Shown piece by piece: positions 1 to 9,256 of a stretch of DNA of 64,000 nucleotides. The DNA is taken from the NCBI GenBank assembly GCA_951813285.1, contig OX638355.1, forward strand, positions 3,057,136 to 3,121,135, written 5' to 3'. Made by a program: the position numbers and the translations under genes. How positions within the stretch are numbered: the stretch's first letter is position 1; each line of letters starts with the position of its first letter. This stretch comes from Terriglobia bacterium (GTDB taxonomy: Bacteria; Acidobacteriota; Terriglobia; Versatilivoradales; Versatilivoraceae). The notes under the pieces were generated by a model. That model was not told the DNA's origin. It worked only from the letters and a program-made list of their open reading frames with translations, and searched no databases.

Positions 1-1
1 T

Positions 2-565
2 CGGGTGGAAAGTGTCGGGTACGGCGCCGGCAGCCGCGATCACAAGGATGGCGCCAACGTGCTGCGAGTGTTGAGTGGCCAACCGGTCGATTCCGATGCG
101 GCTTCCTCGGATTCCGAGGTGTGGGTTCTGGAGGCCAACATCGATGACATGAGCCCCCAGATTATCGGATACGTGCAGGGGAGGCTGTTTGAGGTGGGAG
201 CCCACGACGTGTTCGCCTGCCCGGTCCAGATGAAAAAGAACCGTCCGGGAATCCTTCTGACCGTGGTTCTTCCCCTGGAACTCCTGGATGGTGTCTGCAA
301 GGTGCTTTTTGAGGAGACCACCACCCTGGGCCTTCGCTACCACCGGTGCCATCGACAGGTGTTGGACAGAACCATTGAGGCGGTCGAGAGTCCAATGGGC
401 AAGGTGTCGGTGAAAGTGGCTCGGCTGGATGGCCGAATCGTGAGCTTTTCTCCCGAGTATGAGGAATGCAAGGATCTGGCGCAGCGCCACCGGGTGCCCT
501 ACAAGCAGGTGCATCGGCAGGTGATGCAAGAGTTTCTGAAGCGGCACGGAACAAGTTTGGGCTAG
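2..565 (+). CDS. larC: LarC, nickel pincer cofactor biosynthesis (C-terminal part, cut by window start)
   Basis: This is the C-terminal ~187 residues of a LarC/DUF111 protein; the reading frame is open to the window edge, so the true start lies upstream. LarC inserts nickel into the pyridinium-3,5-bisthiocarboxylate mononucleotide cofactor used by lactate racemase and other nickel-pincer enzymes. The recognisable parts are the VLEANIDDMSPQ motif, the KKNRPG motif and the family's characteristic tail with an EYEECKDLA segment followed by a helix ending in Q-V-M-Q-E-F. The next gene, metG, starts 34 bases downstream on the same strand. Family membership is judged from these motifs; whether lactate racemase genes lie upstream cannot be seen. 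Confidence 0.85.
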   Translation, partial: RVESVGYGAGSRDHKDGANVLRVLSGQPVDSDAASSDSEVWVLEANIDDMSPQIIGYVQGRLFEVGAHDVFACPVQMKKNRPGILLTVVLPLELLDGVCKVLFEETTTLGLRYHRCHRQVLDRTIEAVESPMGKVSVKVARLDGRIVSFSPEYEECKDLAQRHRVPYKQVHRQVMQEFLKRHGTSLG

Positions 566-599
566 GAGCGGAGGCCGCGAAGCACGCCCCCGGAGATCG

Positions 600-2606
600 A
601 TGGATACCTTCTACATCACCACTCCTCTCTACTATGTCAATGCCCGGCCGCATCTGGGACACACCTATACCACCCTGGTGGCCGATTGCTTGAGCCGCTA
701 CAAGCGAATGCAAGGCTACGACGTGTGCTTTCTCACCGGCACCGACGAGCACGGCCAGAACATCGAGCGGGCTGCCGCTGCCCAGGGGGTTGCGCCGGAG
801 GTGCTGGCGGATCGGAACGCGGGAGCCTACCGCAAGTTGTGGTCGCGCTTCGGCGTGGAGTATGACCGTTTCATTCGCACCACCAGCAAGAGCCACTACG
901 CGGCCGCCTCCGAGGTGTTCCAGCGCGCCTTCGACAACGGTTTCATTTACAAGGGCGAGTATTCCGGCTGGTATTGCATTCCCTGCAATCTGTTTGCCCC
1001 GGAGGCTGATGCGGCCCCCGACTGCGACGTCTGTCAGCGCCCCACCGAGCGCGTCACCGAGGAGAGCTATTTCTTCAAGCTGTCTGTCTTTCAGAAGCAG
1101 CTTCTGGATCTCTACGAAAAACACCCCGAGTTCATCAACCCGATCTCTCGTCGCAATGAAGTGGTTCGCTTCGTCAGCGATGGCCTCAGGGATCTGTCCG
1201 TCAGCCGGACCTCGGTCAAATGGGGCATTCCCGTTCCCGTCGCCGACAACCACGTCATCTACGTCTGGTTCGACGCTCTGGTGGGCTACCTCTCGGGGAT
1301 CGGATTCGGAAACAGCCGGGAGCAGGACCAGTTCCGCAAGTACTGGCCGGCCCAGGTTCAATTGGTGGGGAAGGACATCATTCGCTTTCATACCGTCTAT
1401 TGGCCGGCCTTCCTGTTGGCAGCCGGCCTCCCGCTTCCTGAACGGGTTCACGCCCACGGCTGGTGGCTCAAGGACGAAGCCAAAATGTCCAAGTCTCGTG
1501 GCAACGTGATCAATCCCCACCTGTTGCTCAACCACTTCGGCTCGGATGCGGTCCGATATTTTCTGCTGAGGGAGATTCCCTTTGGCGCCGACGGAAATTT
1601 TTCCTACCAGGCCATGATTCAAAGGACCAACAGCGACCTTGCCAACGATCTGGGCAACCTGGTTTCCCGCACCTTGGCGCTGATCTCCAGGAATTTCGAG
1701 AACACGGTTCCGCCCCCCGCCGCCGATCCCTCTTCCCTGGAGAACGAACTGAAGCACCATGTCCTGACGACCATTGAGGCTTATCAAGGCCATATGGACC
1801 GGTTGGCCTTCAGCAGAGCCCTGGAGACGGTGTGGGATCTGCTTTCCCGGACCAACAAATACATCAATGTCTGTGCTCCCTGGACCATGGCGGGGGACGA
1901 GGCCCAACAGCCTCGCCTGGCGACCATCCTCCACACCTGCGCGGAAGTGGTCCGTATCGTCACCGTCCTGTTGGCCCCGGTGCTGCCGGTCAGTTGCGCC
2001 AAAGTCTGGAAACAGTTGGGGCAGCGGGAGGCATTGAATCTTCAGCGCCTGAACCGCTTGCAATGGAGCCGCGAACTGGCGGGAAACCGGCTGGGAGAAG
2101 TCACCCCAGTCTTCCCGCGTCTGGACGGAAAGGCACTTCTGGAGACCCTTTTCGGTTCTGGCAGCGGGAGACGGCGGAAACCCGCTGACAGTCGAAAAAA
2201 GAAAGCGCCCCCGGTTCCCCCGGATGAGGCGGGAAAGGCGGCGGCCACGACGGCAGCGGCCGCGCCTGCCGACGGAAGCACCATTGCCATTGGGGACTTT
2301 GCCAAAATCGATCTTCGGGTGGGGCAGGTGGTCGAGGCCGACAAGGTCGAGGGCGCCGACCGTCTCTTGCGGCTGACCGTGGATCTGGGACGGGAAACCC
2401 GTCAGATTCTGGCTGGAATCGCCCAGGCCTATGCCGCCGAGAGCCTGGTCGGAAGAAAGATCATAGTGGTAGCCAACCTGCAGCCCCGCAAGCTGCGGGG
2501 ACTGGAATCCAACGGAATGCTGCTGGCGGCGTCGGTCGGAGCGGAAGACAGACCGGTGCTGGCGACCTTTCTGGAGGAAGTTCCCAACGGGGCTCGGCTG
2601 AAATAG
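600..2606 (+). CDS. metG: Methionine--tRNA ligase with C-terminal tRNA-binding domain
   Basis: Charges tRNA-Met with methionine in the cytoplasm. The class I synthetase signatures are clear: HLGH at residues 18-21 and KMSKS at 295-299. A zinc knuckle is present as Cys126-x2-Cys129 and Cys142-x2-Cys145. After the anticodon-binding helical domain comes a low-complexity Ala/Lys-rich linker (about 525-560), then a Trbp111/EMAP-type OB fold (about 561-668) that strengthens tRNA binding and dimerisation. The 668-residue length fits the long form of bacterial MetRS. The ATG at 600 gives the expected N-terminus (MDTFYITTPLYYVNARPHLG). DedA and tatD follow on the same strand; a metG-tatD neighbourhood is common in bacteria. 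Confidence 0.97.
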   Translation: MDTFYITTPLYYVNARPHLGHTYTTLVADCLSRYKRMQGYDVCFLTGTDEHGQNIERAAAAQGVAPEVLADRNAGAYRKLWSRFGVEYDRFIRTTSKSHYAAASEVFQRAFDNGFIYKGEYSGWYCIPCNLFAPEADAAPDCDVCQRPTERVTEESYFFKLSVFQKQLLDLYEKHPEFINPISRRNEVVRFVSDGLRDLSVSRTSVKWGIPVPVADNHVIYVWFDALVGYLSGIGFGNSREQDQFRKYWPAQVQLVGKDIIRFHTVYWPAFLLAAGLPLPERVHAHGWWLKDEAKMSKSRGNVINPHLLLNHFGSDAVRYFLLREIPFGADGNFSYQAMIQRTNSDLANDLGNLVSRTLALISRNFENTVPPPAADPSSLENELKHHVLTTIEAYQGHMDRLAFSRALETVWDLLSRTNKYINVCAPWTMAGDEAQQPRLATILHTCAEVVRIVTVLLAPVLPVSCAKVWKQLGQREALNLQRLNRLQWSRELAGNRLGEVTPVFPRLDGKALLETLFGSGSGRRRKPADSRKKKAPPVPPDEAGKAAATTAAAAPADGSTIAIGDFAKIDLRVGQVVEADKVEGADRLLRLTVDLGRETRQILAGIAQAYAAESLVGRKIIVVANLQPRKLRGLESNGMLLAASVGAEDRPVLATFLEEVPNGARLK

Positions 2607-2771
2607 GGCAGAGTGCGGACCGCCAGGCTCCGATCGGACCGAGTCGGCGCGCCCAGCCCGAACTGTAGACACAGGCCCTCGAATCAAGGCTCAAGACATT
2701 GAAAATATACTCTTTCTTAAGTTTGCCAGCGGCCCGGTGAGAAGTGCGGGCTAAAGCCCCCCAGAGGTTCC

Positions 2772-3437
2772 TTGGAAGCGATTCTCGACTTTTTCTCAAG
2801 TCTTTACAATCCGGACAAGCTGATCGAACTGATTCGGTCTGGCGGTTACCTGGTGCTGGCGGTCATCGTCTTTGCCGAAACAGGCCTTTTTATCGGTTTT
2901 TTCCTGCCGGGGGACTCATTGCTGTTCCTGGCGGGCCTGGTGGCTGCCAAGGGGTTCTTCAACGTCAGTGTCCTGTTGGTCCTGCTGAGCGTGATGGCCA
3001 TCGTCGGTGACGCCGTGGGTTATGCCATTGGCTACCGGGCGGGTGTGGCTCTCTACAAGAGGGAAGACAGCTTCTGGTTTCGCAAGCAGCACCTCATCTA
3101 CGCCCGGGAGTTCTACGAGAAGCACGGTGGAAAGGCGATTGTGCTGGCCCGATTCGTACCCTTCGCCCGAACCTTTGCGCCGGTTGTGGCCGGCATCGGC
3201 CAGATGTCCTATCCCCGCTTTGCCGCCTTTAATGTGTTTGGTGGTATCTTTTGGGTGGTGTCGATGGTCTTGAGCGGGTATTACCTGGGGCAGGTGGCCT
3301 GGATTCGCGACAACCTGGAGAAGGTGGTCCTGCTGATCGTGTTCCTGTCGATTACTCCCATTCTCTACGAAGCCGCGCGAAACCGGTTCGGAGGTCGGCC
3401 GGGAGCGTCGTCGGGACGGCGACTGCCGCCGAACTGA
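2772..3437 (+). CDS. DedA/VTT-family membrane protein
   Basis: A 221-residue integral membrane protein of the DedA (SNARE-associated, VTT domain) family, members of which act as lipid flippases or scramblases, including for undecaprenyl phosphate and phosphatidylethanolamine. Visible family marks are the ETGLFIGFFLPGDSLLF segment (about residues 37-53), the R-F-V-P-F-A-R-T-F-A-P stretch (about 128-138) and a closing pair of hydrophobic helices. Start chosen as TTG at 2772, preceded by a CCAGAGG-type ribosome site; no ATG lies before the conserved N-terminus. The TGA stop overlaps the tatD ATG by one base, so the two are probably translationally coupled. The exact lipid substrate is unknown. 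Confidence 0.9.
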   Translation: MEAILDFFSSLYNPDKLIELIRSGGYLVLAVIVFAETGLFIGFFLPGDSLLFLAGLVAAKGFFNVSVLLVLLSVMAIVGDAVGYAIGYRAGVALYKREDSFWFRKQHLIYAREFYEKHGGKAIVLARFVPFARTFAPVVAGIGQMSYPRFAAFNVFGGIFWVVSMVLSGYYLGQVAWIRDNLEKVVLLIVFLSITPILYEAARNRFGGRPGASSGRRLPPN

Positions 3438-4309
3438 TGTTTATTGATTCCCATTCCCACCTGGCGGAAGCCGAGTTTGAATCCGACCTGCCGTCTGTGC
3501 TGGAGCGAGCCCGCTCGGCCCTGGTGGAACGGGTGCTGGTGATTGGCGACGGGGCGGATGCAGCCAAAACCGAGAAGGCGGTTCTGCTGGCGGAAGGGGA
3601 GGAAGACCTGGATTTGGCGGCCGGGATTCATCCGCACGAGGCGGGTCTGGCCTCGGAGCCGAGCCTGGAGAACCTAGTCCGGCTGGCTCGCTCGGGCAGC
3701 CTGGTTGCCTGGGGAGAAATCGGATTGGACTACCACTACCGCCATGCCACGCCCGAAGAGCAGGAGGAGGTCTTCGATCGACAACTGGCTCTGGCTCGCG
3801 AGGTGGAGCTGCCGGTGGTGATTCACACCAGGGAAGCCGAGGTCCGGACGCTCGAAATTCTGGGCGAGCACTTCGGCAACGGCGGGCCGGCGGGTGTGAT
3901 GCACTGCTTCACCGGCAGCCTGGCCATGGCCCGGTGCTGTCTGGAAATGGGATTTCATATTTCGTTCTCCGGGATGCTGACCTTTCCCAAGGCTCACGAC
4001 ATCCGTCAGGTTGCCCGGGCCGTCCCCATGGACCGGCTGTTGATCGAGACCGATGCTCCCTACCTGGCTCCGGTGCCCTTCCGTGGAAGGCGTAATGAGC
4101 CGGCCTTCGTGGTGGAGACCGCCAGAGCCCTGGCAGAGGTCAAGCAGGTCAGCCTGGAGGCCGTGGCCAAGTGTACGACGGAGAACTATCAGCGACTGTT
4201 CGGCCGGGCTCATCCGACCGGACCCGTTGAAGCTGCGAGGGTTTTGGGCCGCGGGCCGGGCCTCGTCCCCGGTGGTTCCGCAACCGGTGGGCTCGAAACG
4301 GCGCAATGA
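3437..4309 (+). CDS. tatD: TatD-family metal-dependent deoxyribonuclease
   Basis: A 290-residue TIM-barrel hydrolase of the TatD family, cytoplasmic 3'-5' DNases with possible roles in DNA repair or quality control. Metal ligands are visible: His6 and His8 (DSHSHL), Glu94 (GEIGLDY), His130 (VIHTREAE), His156 (MHCFTG) and Asp206 (ETDAPYLAPVPFRG). Start set at the ATG at 3437, which overlaps the DedA stop; the open frame runs further upstream but those residues are not TatD-like. The C-terminal ~30 residues (Gly/Pro-rich) extend beyond the usual ~260-residue family length and look unconserved. Confidence 0.93.
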   Translation: MFIDSHSHLAEAEFESDLPSVLERARSALVERVLVIGDGADAAKTEKAVLLAEGEEDLDLAAGIHPHEAGLASEPSLENLVRLARSGSLVAWGEIGLDYHYRHATPEEQEEVFDRQLALAREVELPVVIHTREAEVRTLEILGEHFGNGGPAGVMHCFTGSLAMARCCLEMGFHISFSGMLTFPKAHDIRQVARAVPMDRLLIETDAPYLAPVPFRGRRNEPAFVVETARALAEVKQVSLEAVAKCTTENYQRLFGRAHPTGPVEAARVLGRGPGLVPGGSATGGLETAQ

Positions 4310-4372
4310 CCGCCGGAAGCCTCGGCGCCGGTCAAATCAGGGTTTTCCAAGTCAAATACCGGAAGGGTTTGA

Positions 4373-5347
4373 GTGCAGCCTCGAGAAATTTTCCATCTGG
4401 TCAAAGACGAGTTGCGACAGGTCGAGGGGGAGTTTGCACGCCAGCGCCGCTCGCCGGTTCGCACCATCGAAGAGATCGGCAAATACCTGCAGGAAGGCGG
4501 TGGCAAGAGGATTCGCCCCAGCCTGCTGCTGCTTTGCACCAAACTCTGCGGCCAGGTCGACGAGTCGGCCATCAAGCTGGCTGCCGTGGTCGAGTTCATC
4601 CATACCGCCACTCTCGTACATGACGACATCATCGATGGCGCCAGTGTTCGCCGGGGCCGCTCCAGCGTCAACCACAAGTGGGGCAATCAGATCACGGTGC
4701 TGGTGGGCGATTGGCTCTATATGCAGTCCTTCTACCTGGCGCTGCAGGAACGCCGCTTTCGCATTCTGGACATCCTGATCGACTTGACCCAAAGGATGGT
4801 GGAAGGGGAACTGATTCAGCTCGACCTGGACGGCAGACCCGAAGTCAGCGAGCAGGACGTCCTGGATATCGCCCGGCGAAAGACAGCTTATCTGTTTTCC
4901 GGATGCGCCAGAATCGGAGGGTTGCTGGGAAGGGTCAGCGATGACCAGGAACGGGCGCTGGGGGATTATGGTCTGTGCGTGGGCCTGGTCTTCCAGGTTA
5001 CCGACGACATTCTCGACTTGAGCTCTTCGCAGCGGGTTCTGGGCAAGCCGGTGGGGAGCGATCTCAAAGAGGGCAAGATGACCTTGCCGCTGGTCTACGC
5101 CCTGCAGGTCTGCAACCGCGCGGAGGCCGGGAAGATCAAGACGGTTCTGCGGGAGAAAGCCTTTCGCTCCGTTTCCAAGGAGGAGATCCTTTCCATCGTT
5201 ACCCGGTACCGAGTCCTGGAGAAAGCCCGAAAACGCGCCCAGGAGTTCGCCGCCAGAGCTGAAGCGGCTCTGGACTGTTTCCCTCCCTCTCCCTACCGGC
5301 AGGCGCTGCAGGCGATCCCGCGAATGATTCTGGACCGAGACCGTTAG
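4373..5347 (+). CDS. Long-chain polyprenyl diphosphate synthase (IspB/HepT type)
   Basis: An all-alpha trans-prenyltransferase of 324 residues that adds isopentenyl diphosphate units to make the all-trans side chain of menaquinone. The first aspartate-rich motif is Asp84-Asp85-x2-Asp88 (HDDIID), the second Asp211-Asp212-x2-Asp215 (DDILD), and GGGKRIRP is present near residue 43. Start is GTG at 4373 with GGAAGG five bases upstream. Product length (hepta- versus octaprenyl) cannot be fixed by eye. It fits with mqnC at 11.1 kb, since both serve menaquinone synthesis. Its stop overlaps the converging M20 peptidase stop by four bases. Confidence 0.92.
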   Translation: MQPREIFHLVKDELRQVEGEFARQRRSPVRTIEEIGKYLQEGGGKRIRPSLLLLCTKLCGQVDESAIKLAAVVEFIHTATLVHDDIIDGASVRRGRSSVNHKWGNQITVLVGDWLYMQSFYLALQERRFRILDILIDLTQRMVEGELIQLDLDGRPEVSEQDVLDIARRKTAYLFSGCARIGGLLGRVSDDQERALGDYGLCVGLVFQVTDDILDLSSSQRVLGKPVGSDLKEGKMTLPLVYALQVCNRAEAGKIKTVLREKAFRSVSKEEILSIVTRYRVLEKARKRAQEFAARAEAALDCFPPSPYRQALQAIPRMILDRDR

Positions 5348-6528
5348 TTGGGTAGGGCTTGAGTCACGAAGCGATAGATGATCTCGGCGCAGTCGCCCAG
5401 ATCCTCGGCCACCACATATTCTTCCAGGGAGTGGAGTCCGGCCCCTCGCGGGCCGAAGACCAGAGTCGGGATGGAGGCGCCCGCCAACAGGGCTGCGTCG
5501 GTCCAGAATGAGACGCTGCCCCAGCCAACGTGGCGGGGACGTTGCGAGCGGGCAGTGCTGTAGAAACGCTGCAAGACATCCTGATCGGGGTCCGCCTCAA
5601 AGGGTTCTCGCGCGCAGACCAGCGAAGCTTCCCCCCGGAAGCTACCATCCTGCTGCCGGCAATCTCGAAGGATTCCTCCAAATTCGGATTCGACGGTCGC
5701 CCGCGTTTCGGGAGGAACGGTCCTTCGCTCGTATTTCAGGTGGCAGCGGTCGGGGTAGCTGCTCCATTGGCGGCCGCCCCGGATCAGAGAGGCGTGCAGC
5801 GAGCCCGATCCCAGCAGGCGGTGGAGAGGATGGCTCTGCAGGTCTCGGTCCAGCCGGTCCAGATGGTCCAGGACCAGTCCCATCCGGCGAATCGCATCCA
5901 CACCGTCGGCCGGCCGACTCCCGTGGGCAGCCTTTCCGTAGGTGGTGACTTCGACCCAGGCAAACCCCTTGTGGGCCGTGGCCACCTGAAGATCGGTCGG
6001 TTCCAGCACCAGGGCGAAGTCGAAGGGTCTGTCCTGCGGCCAATGCTCCAGGAAACAGGTGGTTCCCAGGCTCAAGTCCTCCTCGTCGGCCACGGCTGCC
6101 AGCACAACCTCGCCCTTCCAGTCCTCCCTGTGCCGGGACAGCGCCAGCAGAGCCGAAACCGCTGCCGCCAGCCCGCCCTTCATGTCCTGGGCTCCCCTGC
6201 CATAGACTCTGCCGTCCTTGAGGACCGGCTCCAGGGGCGCTTTCATCCCGGCGATACTCACCGTGTCCAGGTGTCCATTGAGAAGCACTCTGGGTCCGGG
6301 GCTCGACCCTTGCACCGTGGCCAACAGGTTGAATCGCCCCGGGGCGACCGCCTGCAGTTGGCTCGGGATGCCCTCGCTTCTCAGGAAGACGGACAGAAAC
6401 TCGGCTATGGCTTGCTCTCCGGCCCCTCCGGACACCAGGGTAGGGTTCACCGACTCAATCCGGACCAGTTCGAAGAGGATTTCCGGCGATCGATTGAAGG
6501 TCTGTTGCAGTGAAGTCACTGTGAGCAT
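5344..6528 (-). CDS. M20-family metallopeptidase (ArgE/DapE/CPG2-like)
   Basis: A 394-residue zinc-dependent amidohydrolase/peptidase. Active-site segments are visible: NGHLDTV (first metal-binding His and Asp), GRGAQDMKGG (bridging Asp), and DEEDLSLGT (catalytic and metal Glu). A dimerisation domain lies between about residues 180 and 290. Similarity to acetylornithine deacetylase, succinyl-diaminopimelate desuccinylase and carboxypeptidase G2 does not decide the substrate, and no arginine or lysine genes are nearby. The assumed ATG at 6526-6528 sits within a TATAAT-like hexamer (minus strand, 6527-6532) and lacks a clear ribosome site, so an in-frame GTG three codons later is possible. Confidence 0.85.
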   Translation of the reverse strand: MLTVTSLQQTFNRSPEILFELVRIESVNPTLVSGGAGEQAIAEFLSVFLRSEGIPSQLQAVAPGRFNLLATVQGSSPGPRVLLNGHLDTVSIAGMKAPLEPVLKDGRVYGRGAQDMKGGLAAAVSALLALSRHREDWKGEVVLAAVADEEDLSLGTTCFLEHWPQDRPFDFALVLEPTDLQVATAHKGFAWVEVTTYGKAAHGSRPADGVDAIRRMGLVLDHLDRLDRDLQSHPLHRLLGSGSLHASLIRGGRQWSSYPDRCHLKYERRTVPPETRATVESEFGGILRDCRQQDGSFRGEASLVCAREPFEADPDQDVLQRFYSTARSQRPRHVGWGSVSFWTDAALLAGASIPTLVFGPRGAGLHSLEEYVVAEDLGDCAEIIYRFVTQALPN

Positions 6529-6543
6529 TATACAGCCTTGGCT

Positions 6544-6571
6544 TTGGATTGGGGGTGAAAGGGACTACACT
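6544..6571 (+). promoter_or_regulatory. Candidate sigma70-type promoter for the Gfo/Idh/MocA gene
   Basis: TTGGAT (6544-6549) and TACACT (6566-6571) are separated by 16 bases in the 130-bp space between the M20 gene and the oxidoreductase, leaving a leader of roughly 80 bases. The match is moderate and read by eye only. Confidence 0.3.
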
Positions 6572-6658
6572 GTGCTTGCCCGTTTTGCAGCCGAGTCACG
6601 GTTGTGTTTCATCGATCGGCTCGATCGCGCCGGGCTGAGATTCGAGAGGGGGAATTGA

Positions 6659-8038
6659 ATGTCTGACCGCCGGCATCGTTCGTCCATGGACCGTCGCGGC
6701 TTTCTGAAGAATTCCGTGACAGCCGCGGCGGCTGCAGCCTCCCAGGCGGCGGCTCCGGCCATCATCTCTGCCCGGAGCCTGGACTCCCCCGTGGTGTACG
6801 CCCTGATCGGCACGGGCTCCCAGGGTAGAAACCACTTGAGGAATTTGAGCACCCTGAAGTCGGGACGGTGCGCTGTGCTGTGCGATAGCTACGCCCCCAA
6901 CCTGGCCAAGGGTGTGCAGGCGATTGGCGGCCGGCCCGATACCGAGTCGGGCGACTACCGGCGCGTGCTGGAGCGCAAGGACGTCGAGGCGGTTTTCATC
7001 ACTACCCCCTACCACCTGCACGTTCCCATGCTGCTGGAGGCCCTGAGCGCCGGAAAGCACGTCTTTGTCGAAAAGTGCCTGATGAAGGAGGAAGCCGAGA
7101 TCCCCATGGTCTACGAGGCCAAGGGTCGCCACCCCGAGCTGGTCCTGCAAGTGGGGCTTCAGCGGCGCTACAGCGGGGTCTACCGCAACGCCATGCGCAT
7201 GATTCACACGGGAGTGTTGGGACGCGTGATGACCATCCGGGCCCAGTGGCACCGCAATACCAGTTGGCGCCGCCCCGTACCCGATCCCGGGCTGGAACGA
7301 AGCATCAACTGGAGGATGTACCGGGAATACTCGGGTGGCCTGATGGCCGAACTCGGGTCCCACATGGCGGACGTGGCCAATTGGGCCTTTGAGTCGGAGC
7401 CGGTCAGCGTCACCGGAGTCGGAGGCAACGACTACTGGAGGGACGGCCGGGAGATCTTCGACAACGTGGCCGTGATTTACCAATATCCCCGGGGACAGAA
7501 GTTCCTCTTCAGCGCCATCGGACACAACCGGCATCTGGAGTTCTCGGAAACCATCCTGGGAGATCGGGGAACCCTTGAAATTACACTGGGACGCAACGAT
7601 CCCCAAGCTACCTTCTATCCTCAGAAACTGGCTCGGGGCGCCCCCACCGCCGGAGAGTCTTCCAGCATTCCCAAAGAGCTGGACTGGATGGCGGGTGCCA
7701 CCATCCTTCAGAAGGCCAAAGGGGTTCCCATTCAGTCGGAGCCTCCTGCCGAGTCCCAGGGATTGGTGGCCCGCGAAGTCGAGCATGCCCGCCGCTGGCT
7801 GGTCGAGCTGGGTGTGATCGAGGTCGAGCGCGAGCGCAATCCCATTCAGGCCGAGGATGAGCATTTCTTCGAGTGCATTCGCCAGGGCAAAAAGCCGCTG
7901 GCGGACCTGGACGTGGGCGCCGCCGACTCCAGGGCGGTGATCTACGCCAATCGGGCCATGGACGGGAAGGAACGGGTGGTTTGGCCGGAACGCCAGTCCG
8001 AAGAGCCGGAACAAGATCTGATCACCCAAAAAGTATAG
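6659..8038 (+). CDS. Tat-exported Gfo/Idh/MocA-family oxidoreductase
   Basis: A 459-residue NAD(P)-dependent oxidoreductase, probably acting on sugars or sugar derivatives in the periplasm. The N-terminus carries a twin-arginine signal (DRRGFLK, residues 10-16) followed by an Ala-rich hydrophobic stretch, about 40 residues in all. The Rossmann fold begins at about residue 40 with ALIGTGSQGRNH (GxGxxG). The EKP motif of the family appears as VEKCLMK, with Cys in place of Pro. ATG at 6659 has a GAGAGGGG ribosome site directly upstream. Such exported members are abundant in Acidobacteriota and Planctomycetota; the substrate cannot be inferred. A GC-rich hairpin follows the stop. Confidence 0.88.
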   Translation: MSDRRHRSSMDRRGFLKNSVTAAAAAASQAAAPAIISARSLDSPVVYALIGTGSQGRNHLRNLSTLKSGRCAVLCDSYAPNLAKGVQAIGGRPDTESGDYRRVLERKDVEAVFITTPYHLHVPMLLEALSAGKHVFVEKCLMKEEAEIPMVYEAKGRHPELVLQVGLQRRYSGVYRNAMRMIHTGVLGRVMTIRAQWHRNTSWRRPVPDPGLERSINWRMYREYSGGLMAELGSHMADVANWAFESEPVSVTGVGGNDYWRDGREIFDNVAVIYQYPRGQKFLFSAIGHNRHLEFSETILGDRGTLEITLGRNDPQATFYPQKLARGAPTAGESSSIPKELDWMAGATILQKAKGVPIQSEPPAESQGLVAREVEHARRWLVELGVIEVERERNPIQAEDEHFFECIRQGKKPLADLDVGAADSRAVIYANRAMDGKERVVWPERQSEEPEQDLITQKV

Positions 8039-8064
8039 CCGGCCGGGCTCCTGGTCCCGACCGG
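8039..8064 (+). terminator. GC-rich hairpin after the oxidoreductase gene (possible terminator)
   Basis: CCGGCCGGG (8039-8047) pairs with CCCGACCGG (8056-8064) with one mismatch around an eight-base loop, starting one base after the TAG stop. No T-run follows, so it would be a weak intrinsic terminator or an mRNA 3'-end stabiliser. Confidence 0.3.
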
Positions 8065-8128
8065 ACTGCCCCGTCCCTCCCGTTGAGCGGTCCAACTCCA
8101 GTCCGAATTGCGAACAGAGTGTCCTGCA

Positions 8129-9181
8129 ATGGCGATGAAATGCGGGCTGGCGCCGATACTGGTGTTCCTGGTGGGGGCGCCGACCCTGGTTTGCAGCCTC
8201 GGTGCCCCCGGTTCGGGTCCGGCGGTGGCCCACTACAGCGGCAGCCATGTCTCCATGGGCACCACCTATGGGATTCAGCTCTACGGTGCCGGCCGGGGCG
8301 ATCTGCCCCTGGTGGCGGAGAGGGCCTTCGATGAGGTGGACCGCATCGACCGCCTGATGAGCGTCTACAAGCGGAACAGCTCCGTCTCCTTCATCAACCG
8401 TCGAGCGGGTCGGGAACCGGTCCTGGTGGAGCCGGAGCTGTTCGACTTTCTGCAACGATGCCTGGCCTTCAGCCGGCAGTCCCAAGGCGCCTTCGACGTG
8501 ACCGTTCACCCGTTGATGAAGGTTTGGGGATTCTTCCGCGGCCCGGGTCGGCTGCCGCCGGAAAGGGAGCTTCGCAACGCCCTTCAGACGGTGGGTTACC
8601 GCAAGCTGAGCCTCGATCCCGGCCGTCGCACCGTTCAGTTCCTTCGGGAGGGCATGGCTCTGGACCTGGGAGGCATAGCCAAGGGGTATGCGGTGGACCG
8701 GGTGGTGAGCCTGCTGAGGGAATACCGAATCGAAAGCGCCCTGGTCAACGCGGGCGGCAGCACGGTCTTCGGGCTGGGAACTCCACCCGGGAAGACCGCC
8801 TGGAGGGTCAGGGTTCGCGACCCGGTTTCTCCACGCGACCCCCAAAAGAGCGCCCTGACCGTCTCGCTGGAGAATCAGTGCTTGTCCATTTCCGGCAGCT
8901 ATGAGAATTCGTTCGTCCGTGAGGGCGTGACCTATTCCCATATCATGGACCCCAGAACAGGCCGTCCGGTCCAGGGTCTTCTCAGCGTCGCCGTGGTGGC
9001 CGGGTCCGGAATGGAGGGCGATGCCCTGGACAATGCGCTTTTTGTGATGGGGCCCGAAAAGGCCCGAAGCTATCTGAAGCGATATCCCCAAGTGCAGGCC
9101 TACTATTTTGTGCCTCGAGAGGAGAAAGGCTGGGAAATGCTGTCTGTTCTCCCCGTCGCGGGGGCCGGGTCCTCCAACTGA
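8129..9181 (+). CDS. apbE: ApbE-family FAD:protein FMN transferase
   Basis: Covalently attaches FMN from FAD to Thr residues of target proteins such as NqrB/NqrC, RnfG or other exported flavoproteins. After an N-terminal hydrophobic export signal the ApbE fold begins around SMGTTYGIQLYG. Visible signatures include E-V-D-R-I-D-R-L-M-S, GAFDVTVHPLMKVWGF, DLGGIAKGYAVD, VNAGGS and YSHIMDPRTGRP. The start is uncertain: TTG 8108, ATG 8129 and ATG 8135 are all in frame; 8129 is used because it directly precedes the signal segment. No NQR or RNF genes lie in the window, so the flavinylated partner is unknown. Confidence 0.92.
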   Translation: MAMKCGLAPILVFLVGAPTLVCSLGAPGSGPAVAHYSGSHVSMGTTYGIQLYGAGRGDLPLVAERAFDEVDRIDRLMSVYKRNSSVSFINRRAGREPVLVEPELFDFLQRCLAFSRQSQGAFDVTVHPLMKVWGFFRGPGRLPPERELRNALQTVGYRKLSLDPGRRTVQFLREGMALDLGGIAKGYAVDRVVSLLREYRIESALVNAGGSTVFGLGTPPGKTAWRVRVRDPVSPRDPQKSALTVSLENQCLSISGSYENSFVREGVTYSHIMDPRTGRPVQGLLSVAVVAGSGMEGDALDNALFVMGPEKARSYLKRYPQVQAYYFVPREEKGWEMLSVLPVAGAGSSN

Positions 9182-9256
9182 ATCTGGATTCAGGGTCGTC
9201 CAAGAGCATCCCCAGGCTGCCGCCACAGGCGGCGCGATCGATTCCCGATATCGACC

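Noticed and set aside
162-2687. 841-codon open frame on the minus strand across metG
   Set aside because: It is the antisense of metG, with low-complexity Gly/Arg/Gln-rich composition and no domain; metG is certain.
6596-9226. 876-codon minus-strand open frame over the oxidoreductase and ApbE genes
   Set aside because: Composition-driven antisense frame in GC-rich DNA; both plus-strand genes have clear families.
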